DNA of 5,934 nucleotides, taken from NCBI GenBank assembly GCA_964648275.1, contig CAZYOB010000030.1, positions 1-5,934 on the forward strand. The letters run 5' to 3'. The translations under genes were made by a program, and so were the position numbers. The notes under the pieces are model-generated. The model was not told the origin of the DNA. It worked only from the letters and a program-made list of their open reading frames with translations, and searched no databases. Positions 1 through 4,592 of this stretch are shown in pieces (position 1 is the stretch's first letter; each line of letters begins with the position of its first letter). This DNA is from CAIQPO01 sp964648275 (GTDB lineage: Bacteria; Patescibacteriota; Microgenomatia; UBA1400; MFAQ01).

Positions 1-315
1 TAGCATAAATCGTGGATAATTTTGGTATAAATCTTTGATAAAGTCATGCATTAAAGCTTCAAAGTTTGCAAACAGTGCTATGTACCCCAACTCAAAAATA
101 TAATCTCTATCCCGTTTTTCAATGACTAAGGACTTTGAGATTGGGTTATCCATAACAGCTTTATTGTCTTTTGACACGTATTCCAAAAAAGTCTCAGTCG
201 TTGTTATATTCCCAAAAAGAGAGTTAATTAATCTCTTGGTCCTAACAATATTTACTTTAAATTCTGTAACACACTTAAGTTTTTTGACATCAATACTTCG
301 AACACCCTTTCTCAT
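1..315 (-). CDS. Partial uncharacterised protein (N-terminal 105 residues), possibly HEPN-like
   Basis: The minus strand is open without a stop from an ATG at 315-313 to the window edge, giving the first 105 codons of a longer protein that begins MRKGVRSIDVKKLKC. I do not recognise the family firmly. The segment YIFELGYIALFANFEALMHD (about residues 72-91), followed by FIKDLYQNYPRF, is a helical pattern like that of HEPN-type domains. The RxxxxH catalytic motif of HEPN nucleases is not visible and would have to lie beyond the edge, so that assignment is only a hint. GC is about 31% over bases 1-300 by hand count, far below the genes on the right, which suggests recent acquisition. No Shine-Dalgarno precedes the ATG, which starts 2 nt after a tRNA-like three-way junction. 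The frame is open back to 372, with TTG at 351 and GTG at 363 as possible alternative starts; ATG is preferred. It probably shares a transcript with the upstream tRNA-Glu. Confidence 0.7.
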   Translation of the reverse strand, partial: MRKGVRSIDVKKLKCVTEFKVNIVRTKRLINSLFGNITTTETFLEYVSKDNKAVMDNPISKSLVIEKRDRDYIFELGYIALFANFEALMHDFIKDLYQNYPRFML

Positions 316-317
316 AA

Positions 318-362
318 TGACTTGTGAAAGATTCGAACTTTCACCTGGCAACCAGCAAGTCA
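318..362 (-). other. 45-nt tRNA-like three-way junction (acceptor-like stem, mini-hairpin, T arm)
   Basis: On the minus strand, 362-356 (TGACTTG) pairs perfectly with 324-318 (CAAGTCA). Inside it, 355-352 pairs with 348-345 (CTGG/CCAG, loop TTG). A T arm follows, with stem 343-338/330-325 and the canonical 7-nt loop TTCGAAT. The helices abut with essentially no unpaired junction bases. The T loop and its distance from the acceptor-like stem are those of a tRNA, but the D and anticodon arms are replaced by an 11-nt hairpin, so this is not a normal tRNA. No CCA is encoded; the sequence runs directly into the ATG of the AT-rich gene at 315. Its 5' strand overlaps the anticodon loop of the permuted tRNA-like element, so both cannot fold fully in the same molecule. 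It could be a deletion-derived tRNA remnant, an attachment-site scar or a 5'-UTR structure. Confidence 0.45.
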
Positions 363-436
363 CAGGGAGACGTTATGCCATTTAACTACCAGGGAATATT
401 GCTCCCTGGGACAGAATCGAACTGTCAACAACTCCG
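360..436 (-). tRNA. Possible permuted tRNA (3' half before 5' half), anticodon GUG
   Basis: Read on the minus strand, 436-432 (CGGAG), variable TTGTT, T arm 426-410 (stem GACAG/CTGTC, loop TTCGATT) and acceptor strand 409-403 (CCAGGGA) form a tRNA 3' half. After a 7-nt linker (402-396) comes a 5' half: acceptor 395-389 (TCCCTGG, exact complement), TA, D arm 386-372 (GTTA/TAAC), G, then 370-366 (TCTCC), whose CTCC pairs with GGAG at 435-432. The loop would read C-U-GUG-A-C, with U33 and A37 in place, so the anticodon is GUG (His). C436, which would be position 38, directly follows the CCA of tRNA-Glu. Against a working tRNA-His: there is no G-1:C73 pair (T396 and G402 instead), no encoded CCA, and a U-U mismatch at the base of the anticodon stem. 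It may instead be the junction left when a tandem tRNA pair lost its outer halves. Confidence 0.42.
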
Positions 437-513
437 TGGTGACCCCGGCGGGAGTCGAACCCGCGATCTTTTGGATGAGAACCAAATGTCCTGGACCACT
501 AGACGACGGGGCC
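437..513 (-). tRNA. tRNA-Glu (anticodon CUC)
   Basis: This is a complete 77-nt tRNA on the minus strand with encoded CCA. The acceptor GGCCCCG pairs with CGGGGTC (one G-U). The D arm has the GTCTAGTGG sequence typical of bacterial tRNA-Glu. The anticodon stem is TTTGG/CCAAA with loop TTCTCAT, giving anticodon CUC, which reads GAG. The variable loop is AGATC, the T stem GCGGG/CCCGC with loop TTCGACT, and the discriminator is A. It is the first gene of a leftward transcript, about 11-12 nt downstream of the predicted start site. The tRNA-like fragments begin at the very next base after its CCA, so 3' processing of this tRNA would define the 5' end of the next RNA. Confidence 0.97.
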
Positions 514-527
514 AAAGATCAGAACAT

Positions 528-540
528 GTATATTTTATCA
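528..540 (-). promoter_or_regulatory. Extended -10 promoter for tRNA-Glu
   Basis: On the minus strand, 540-532 reads TGATAAAAT, an extended -10 (TGn plus TAAAAT). Initiation would fall near 525, about 12 nt before the tRNA 5' end. No convincing -35 lies 17 nt upstream, as is common for extended -10 promoters. The 13-mer TGATAAAATATAC (540-528) recurs exactly in front of the serS T-box at 2044-2056. Confidence 0.55.
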
Positions 541-656
541 AACTTTAGCCTCAAATATAATACCCATACGCACCCCTGAGGGCATGGATGCTCCCGGAGA
601 CTATTTTTACCTCCTAGCAGCCTAAAGAGACATGTCTTCGAAAGGGTGATGTTTGT

Positions 657-685
657 TTGACTTTTCACATATTTAGGCGTAAAAT
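657..685 (+). promoter_or_regulatory. Strong sigma70-type promoter upstream of greA
   Basis: TTGACT (657-662), a 17-nt spacer and TAAAAT (680-685) give a near-consensus plus-strand promoter with a start near 692. It lies about 157 nt upstream of the greA ATG and ahead of a second, closer promoter. It therefore gives either a long greA leader or a short separate RNA from about 692 to 788, which contains the 723-740 hairpin. Confidence 0.6.
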
Positions 686-788
686 ATCCCCTGTCCATTT
701 GAAATTCATGTTACTAACCTAAGGAACCTGCCCGGTTTCCCAATCTGATAGAATACACAATTTAAAGACCCTAGCCCTTGTTTGGTGA

Positions 789-816
789 TTGACAACGCCA
801 TGGCAGGCTTTATATT
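789..816 (+). promoter_or_regulatory. Proximal greA promoter
   Basis: A consensus TTGACA at 789-794, a 16-nt spacer and TATATT at 811-816 (5 of 6 matches) place initiation near 823, leaving a leader of about 26 nt before the ATG at 849. The TTG of this -35 box is also an in-frame potential start codon for greA. The promoter reading argues against using it, because that codon lies upstream of the transcript's own start. Confidence 0.72.
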
Positions 817-848
817 TATTATCTATTGCTACTTTTATTAAAAAATAT

Positions 849-1322
849 ATGAACAAAAATAACCAAAGAGTTCAGATGACGCCTGTTGGCTACCAACAGC
901 TGGTTTCTGATCTCTCCGAGCTAGAAAAATTAAAGCTTCCTGAGGCTATCGAACGCGTCGCCCGTGCGCGCGAATTCGGTGACCTTTCGGAAAACGCCGA
1001 ATATCATTCCGCCAAGGAGGATCTTTCTGCACTTGAGGGCCGTATTGATGAGCTAAAAGACATCATTACCCGAGTAATGGTCGTCGATGCCAAGAAAGCC
1101 GGCAACGAAGAAGTTTCTGTCGGATCTGTTGTACACATCGAAGTCAACGGAAATGAACACCAGTTCACCATTGTTGGTGAATGGGAAGCTGATCCCGCTG
1201 CCAAAAAGATCTCTCATGAGTCTCCTTTAGGCAAGGCCCTTATGGGCAAAAAGGTTGGCGACATTGTTGATGTTGAAGCCCCTGCAGGCAAGATCATCTA
1301 CAAGGTCAAAAACATTAATTAA
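849..1322 (+). CDS. greA: Transcription elongation factor GreA
   Basis: The 157-residue product acts in the RNA polymerase secondary channel, stimulating cleavage of the 3' end of backtracked RNA so that stalled complexes resume. Residues about 10-80 form the N-terminal coiled coil, with the signature AREFGDLSENAEYH at 40-53. D45 and E48 are the acidic tip residues matching D41 and E44 of E. coli GreA. The C-terminal FKBP-like domain (about 85-157) carries the conserved SPLGKALMGKKVGD stretch. Length matches the family (158 in E. coli). An in-frame TTG at 789 would add 20 residues unlike GreA and lies in the -35 box of the promoter, so I start at ATG 849; M10 (ATG at 876) is a less likely alternative. 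The leader is AT-rich with no Shine-Dalgarno. No clear terminator follows, only a weak A/T hairpin near 1351-1367. Confidence 0.96.
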   Translation: MNKNNQRVQMTPVGYQQLVSDLSELEKLKLPEAIERVARAREFGDLSENAEYHSAKEDLSALEGRIDELKDIITRVMVVDAKKAGNEEVSVGSVVHIEVNGNEHQFTIVGEWEADPAAKKISHESPLGKALMGKKVGDIVDVEAPAGKIIYKVKNIN

Positions 1323-1432
1323 GCCCCTCCTGGTTAGTGGATTACACAGTTTTTTGGTGCAAAAAAGTCCGCGCTATCTATGAATGTGCCTAATTTGCGC
1401 TCATTATTTTGGCAAAGAGATGTGGATTCAAC

Positions 1433-1451
1433 TTGATTAATATAAAATCAA
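1433..1451 (+). promoter_or_regulatory. -10 element within an inverted repeat before the HD gene
   Basis: TATAAAAT at 1441-1448 contains a TAAAAT hexamer at 1443-1448, which puts initiation at about 1455-1456, exactly at the ATG. The transcript may be leaderless. The -10 sits inside a dyad, TTGATT (1433-1438) and AATCAA (1446-1451), separated by 7 nt, which could be an operator or coincidence in AT-rich DNA. No good -35 is visible. Confidence 0.45.
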
Positions 1452-1455
1452 CCTC

Positions 1456-2043
1456 ATGCGCGAAAAGTACTATGAAGCCTTAAAAAAACAATTGGATGAA
1501 AAGATCCTTGCCCATTCTCTTGCCCTTGAGGCCTGCATGGGCGGTCTTTATGATTATTTTCAATCCAATAATCTCTTGGGTGATGACGAGCCGTCCAGAG
1601 AAGATTGGTTACGCGCCGGCCTTGTCCATGACATCGATTACTCCGAGCCCTTCAAGAAGGATCACCCGGGTAAAACCCTCGATGCCCTGGGATTATATGG
1701 ACTCACTATTTCCGATACGGTCCATAAGATCATCAAAGCCCACGCCCCTGAGCTCACAGGCTATCAACCCCACAACAAAGCTGAGTGGTCGATCCTTTGC
1801 GCAGACTCACTCACCGGGTTAATCATGGCGGTTGCCTTTGTCTATCCTTCCCGCAAACTCGAAGATGTCAAACTCTCCTCGGTTATGAAACGCTTCCTCA
1901 AAGAGCCAAAATTCGCTGCCGGCACACGTAGAGATGAGGTCGCCCAGTGCGAAAAACCTGAGGGTCTCAACCTCTCCCTGGAAACCTTTATCGGCATCTG
2001 TTTGGAGTCAATGCAAAAAATCGCTCCCTCCATCGGCCTTTAG
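1456..2043 (+). CDS. HD-domain metal-dependent phosphohydrolase-like protein
   Basis: The 195-residue protein has the ordered metal ligands of the HD superfamily: H20 (AHSLALEA), H58-D59 (GLVHDIDY), H70, H96 (KAHAPEL) and D117 (CADSLTG). The two extra histidines between HD and the last Asp are typical of HD proteins with a two-metal site, which hydrolyse phosphate esters of nucleotides or cyclic dinucleotides. The substrate cannot be read from sequence. There is no signal peptide or membrane segment, so it is expected in the cytoplasm, and no regulatory domain is fused to it. It stands alone between greA and the serS T-box, with its own -10 just before the ATG and no Shine-Dalgarno, so initiation may be leaderless. 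The serS leader promoter begins right after its stop codon. Confidence 0.85.
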   Translation: MREKYYEALKKQLDEKILAHSLALEACMGGLYDYFQSNNLLGDDEPSREDWLRAGLVHDIDYSEPFKKDHPGKTLDALGLYGLTISDTVHKIIKAHAPELTGYQPHNKAEWSILCADSLTGLIMAVAFVYPSRKLEDVKLSSVMKRFLKEPKFAAGTRRDEVAQCEKPEGLNLSLETFIGICLESMQKIAPSIGL

Positions 2044-2056
2044 TGATAAAATATAC
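2044..2056 (+). promoter_or_regulatory. Extended -10 promoter for the serS leader
   Basis: TGATAAAAT at 2044-2052 is an extended -10 (TG, one base, TAAAAT) directly after the HD gene stop codon. Initiation would be near 2059. No clear -35 is seen at 2024-2029. The 13-mer at 2044-2056 is identical to the one in front of tRNA-Glu on the other strand. Confidence 0.5.
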
Positions 2057-2058
2057 CT

Positions 2059-2211
2059 ACAAGCGTTTAAGACAGCTTCCAACTGTCGAGCTCTTCCGGG
2101 TAAAAACGGAAGCGGGTCGCCCGTAATAGCACAAATCAAGACTTGGTTAAGGTGGCACCTCCTCGCCTAAAAAGCGTGGGCCGTAACCCTCAAATTATTG
2201 GGGGCTTTTTT
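2059..2211 (+). ncRNA. T-box riboswitch, serine type, controlling serS
   Basis: A T-box leader senses uncharged tRNA and lets transcription read into the matching synthetase gene. The antiterminator is clear: helix A1 is 2145-2152 (GGTTAAGG) with 2181-2188 (CCGTAACC, one A-G mismatch). The 7-nt bulge TGGCACC (2153-2159) has the invariant UGGN and ACC. Helix A2 is 2160-2166 with 2174-2180 (one U-U mismatch). UGGC pairs with GCCA, the 3' end of a tRNA with discriminator G, as in tRNA-Ser, and serS is directly downstream. A terminator overlapping the A1 3' strand follows. The 5' part is short (about 85 nt) and shows three hairpins: 2071-2087, 2093-2112 and 2113-2123. I cannot recognise a classical Stem I with K-turn and distal loops. 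UCC at 2078-2080, in the 7-nt loop of the first hairpin and followed by A, is the best specifier candidate. Confidence 0.88.
2187..2211 (+). terminator. T-box-controlled rho-independent terminator
   Basis: CCCTC plus AA (2187-2193) pairs with TT plus GGGGG (2198-2204), with loop ATTA, giving a 7-bp stem with one U-G pair. It is followed by C and six T residues (2206-2211). Its 5' strand takes C2187-C2188 from antiterminator helix A1, so the two folds exclude each other. An AAAAAGC at 2169-2175 could also pair with GCTTTTT at 2204-2210, strengthening the terminator by disrupting A2. Confidence 0.85.
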
Positions 2212-2257
2212 ATATCAATCCCTCAATAAATTAATAAATATTAATTAAAATAAAACC

Positions 2258-3535
2258 ATGTTGGATATTAAATACATTCGCGAAAATATTGAGTTGGTCA
2301 AGCAGGGGATAAAAAACAAAAACTACAATCCTGCCATTGTGGATAACGTGCTGGAAAAGGATGAATCACGACGCACACTCATCTCTCAGATAGAAAGCCT
2401 TCGCTCAAAAAGAAATGTCCTCAACGATCAACTTAAAAACGGCCGCGACGAGAAACTGATCACCGAATCTGTTGCCCTAAAAAGACAGCTTGATGATTTG
2501 GAACCTCAACTACGTCAAGCTGAAGAAGAATTCGAGAACTTAATGTACCAAGTTCCCGGCATCCCCCTTCCGGAAGTTCCTGTAGGTAAAGACGAAAAAG
2601 ATAACAAAGTAGTGCGTCTTTGGGGAGAACCTAAGAAATTTGATTTCACCCCCAAGTCCCACGTCGAGTTGGCCCAGGATCTGGATATTATCGATTTTGA
2701 AAGAGGCTCCAAGGTAGCCGGGTTCAGAGGCTATTATTTAAAAAATGAAGGTGTCATGCTTCAGTTCGCTCTTATGCAATACACCCTACAGAAATTTATT
2801 TCCCATGGATATACCCCTGTTGCCCCCCCCGTCATCTTAAAGAAACGCTCCTTCCTCAACACCGGGCATTTCCCTTGGGGAGAACGCGAAACGTATAAAT
2901 TCGAGACCACCGAAGACGACCCCACCGAAACATATCTTGCCGGCACGGCCGAAGTACCGCTGGTCTCTTACTATCAGGACGAAGTCTTATACGAAAAGGA
3001 TCTCCCGATCCGCATGATCGGCTTTTCTCCCTGCTACAGAAAAGAAGCCGGCAGTTACGGCAAAGACACGAAAGGTGTTTTCCGTGTCCATGAGTTCGTC
3101 AAAACCGAACAGGTGGTCATCTGCAAAAACGATTTGGATGAGTCCATCAAACTTCATGAAGAAATGATGTCCCTGACCGAAGAAATCGCCAAAGATCTGG
3201 ATCTACCTTATCGTGTTCTTCTGATGTGCACCGGAGATATGGGTGAGCCTCAAGCCAAAAAGTATGACTTGGAAGCTTGGATGCCCGGCAGAGGCAACTG
3301 GGGAGAACTTGCATCGGACTCTATCATGTTAGAATTCCAGAGTCGCAGAGCCAATATCCGCTACAAGGATAATAAAAATCAAATGCAGTACGTCCATATG
3401 CTAAACAACACCGCCTCTAATTCTCCCCGTTGGTTGGTAGCTATTCTGGAAAATTATCAACAAGCCGACGGTTCTGTAAAAATTCCCGCGCCTTTGATAC
3501 CATATATGGGCAAAGAGGTGATAAAGCGTGTTTAA
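2258..3535 (+). CDS. serS: Seryl-tRNA synthetase
   Basis: The 425-residue class II synthetase charges tRNA-Ser with serine in the cytoplasm; length is close to E. coli SerRS (430). The N-terminal antiparallel coiled-coil arm (about residues 27-105) binds the long variable arm of tRNA-Ser. The serine-recognition TAE motif is T230-A231-E232 (LAGTAEVPL). Motif 2 is CYRKEAGSYGKDTKG with R261. Motif 3 contains R391, but reads NNTASNSPRWLVAILENYQ instead of the bacterial GSGLAVGRTLVA form, nearer to the eukaryotic type, with the catalytic Arg kept. It starts at ATG 2258, 46 nt after the T-box terminator, in an AT-rich stretch with no Shine-Dalgarno. Its 3' end overlaps the next gene by 8 nt, so serS is first in an operon under T-box control. 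Confidence 0.97.
   Translation: MLDIKYIRENIELVKQGIKNKNYNPAIVDNVLEKDESRRTLISQIESLRSKRNVLNDQLKNGRDEKLITESVALKRQLDDLEPQLRQAEEEFENLMYQVPGIPLPEVPVGKDEKDNKVVRLWGEPKKFDFTPKSHVELAQDLDIIDFERGSKVAGFRGYYLKNEGVMLQFALMQYTLQKFISHGYTPVAPPVILKKRSFLNTGHFPWGERETYKFETTEDDPTETYLAGTAEVPLVSYYQDEVLYEKDLPIRMIGFSPCYRKEAGSYGKDTKGVFRVHEFVKTEQVVICKNDLDESIKLHEEMMSLTEEIAKDLDLPYRVLLMCTGDMGEPQAKKYDLEAWMPGRGNWGELASDSIMLEFQSRRANIRYKDNKNQMQYVHMLNNTASNSPRWLVAILENYQQADGSVKIPAPLIPYMGKEVIKRV
3515..3522 (+). promoter_or_regulatory. Shine-Dalgarno inside the serS 3' end
   Basis: GAGGTGAT within the serS coding sequence matches the 16S anti-SD complement over 8 bases. It lies 5 nt before the GTG at 3528 and fixes that start codon. 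It is the only strong Shine-Dalgarno at any gene start in the window and indicates translational coupling to serS. Confidence 0.75.
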
Positions 3536-4592
3536 AAAAATCTTTACATTACTGCCCTTATTGGTCCTCGCGGCCATTGCCTTTGCCTATCTCTACACCG
3601 AGAGTTCCAAGGCGCCCCTTTCTCCGTTCGCCGGTTTTTGGGATGACGGCACCAGTAAAGTAAATCAAAAGATTGCCAAGCCTCTCAATCTTGATTTTGC
3701 TACCTCGACAGAACTTGTCAGTCTAAATAATATTCCTCGTTACATTGTTTACAATGCGCAAACCGGAGAGGTATATCACGCTAAAAATACCTCGGAATTC
3801 ATGTCTCCGGCATCTTTTTCAAAACTTCTTTCTGCCCAGGTCGCCCTTGATCTGATCCCCATGGATACTGTAATCACGGCTACTAAAGACTCGGTCGACA
3901 AGGTACCAACTGTCTTAGGACTTAAGTCTGGGGAAAAACTTCCTGCTGGGGAATTGCTCAGAGGCGCGATCGCCACCAGTGCCAACGACGCTGCTCAAAC
4001 ATTATGCGACGGCGCCGCTCTTGCTAATAACTACGATCAAAAAGACTTCATCCGCCTGATGAATACCAAGGCTCGTCTCATTGGCATGAAATCCTCACAG
4101 TTTGCCACCACCGACGGCCTCGACGACGAAAAACAATTCTCTACCCTCGAAGATATTGCCCAACTTGTTCACAATGTTCAGGTCAACTATCCGGAAATTG
4201 CCTCAGCCGCATCCTCGGACAGACAGGATATTGAAAAAACCGAAGATCACGGCCGATACTACCTTCCCAACTGGAACGGTCTTTTAGGAGTCTACCCAGG
4301 TGTCAACGGACTGAAGATCGCCTATACCGAAAAAGCCGGTTACTCCACTATCGTCACTGCCACCGTCAAGGATAAGCAGTTCGTCGCCATCGTCTCCGGA
4401 GCTGATTCATATCTTGAAAGAGACAGAGCCGCTGCCGACCTTCTGGATGCCGCACTAATTGCCGAGAAAGAATCTCCCAAGAAAGTCAACAAATGGGCGA
4501 TAAACAAGAGATATCAAGAATGGGGAGATCTGGCTCGTAAAATAAAAGCCGAGTTAGAAGCTACCAAAGCTGCCACCGATGTCACTCCTTAA
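3528..4592 (+). CDS. D-alanyl-D-alanine carboxypeptidase family protein (peptidase S11-like), membrane-anchored
   Basis: The 354-residue protein has a hydrophobic segment at about residues 5-23 after MFKK, a signal peptide or membrane anchor placing the rest outside the membrane. Family members trim the terminal D-Ala from peptidoglycan stem peptides. The S11 motifs are SFSK (S96, K99) with the nucleophile serine, and SAN (S151-A152-N153). The third motif, normally KTG, reads K263-I264-A265 in GVNGLKIAYTEKAGYS, so the lysine is kept but T and G are lost. No PBP5-type C-terminal domain or amphipathic anchor follows; instead there is a charged helical tail from about 315. It starts at GTG, overlaps serS by 8 nt and has a good Shine-Dalgarno inside serS; its end overlaps the next gene by 14 nt. 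Activity is uncertain because of the motif change. Confidence 0.88.
   Translation: MFKKIFTLLPLLVLAAIAFAYLYTESSKAPLSPFAGFWDDGTSKVNQKIAKPLNLDFATSTELVSLNNIPRYIVYNAQTGEVYHAKNTSEFMSPASFSKLLSAQVALDLIPMDTVITATKDSVDKVPTVLGLKSGEKLPAGELLRGAIATSANDAAQTLCDGAALANNYDQKDFIRLMNTKARLIGMKSSQFATTDGLDDEKQFSTLEDIAQLVHNVQVNYPEIASAASSDRQDIEKTEDHGRYYLPNWNGLLGVYPGVNGLKIAYTEKAGYSTIVTATVKDKQFVAIVSGADSYLERDRAAADLLDAALIAEKESPKKVNKWAINKRYQEWGDLARKIKAELEATKAATDVTP

Larger units (their letters stand above)
514..788. other. Divergent intergenic region without a gene
   Basis: No credible coding frame occurs on either strand. It holds the tRNA-Glu promoter at its left end, a plus-strand promoter at 657-685, and an extended -10-like TGATAGAAT at 746-754 without a -35. 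There are two small dyads: 580-584 with 589-593, and 723-728 with 734-740 (one bulged T, loop TGCCC). I checked for tmRNA, 4.5S and RNase P RNA landmarks and saw none. Confidence 0.6.

Noticed and set aside
318..436. tmRNA or a normal class II tRNA spanning both tRNA-like pieces
   Set aside because: The acceptor strands TCCCTGG and ACAAGTC do not pair, TCTCC has no partner downstream, and no tmRNA tag frame or conserved 5' end is present.
122..548. Two plus-strand open frames across the left end
   Set aside because: They run antisense through tRNA-Glu, the tRNA-like elements and the minus-strand partial gene, and show no recognisable protein features.
789..848. TTG start giving greA 20 extra residues
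   Set aside because: The TTG is the first half of the TTGACA -35 box, the added residues do not resemble GreA, and ATG 849 gives the family length of 157.
1323..1400. Terminator after greA
   Set aside because: TTTTTTG and CAAAAAA (1351-1367) make only a weak A/T hairpin with no GC stem and no following T run.
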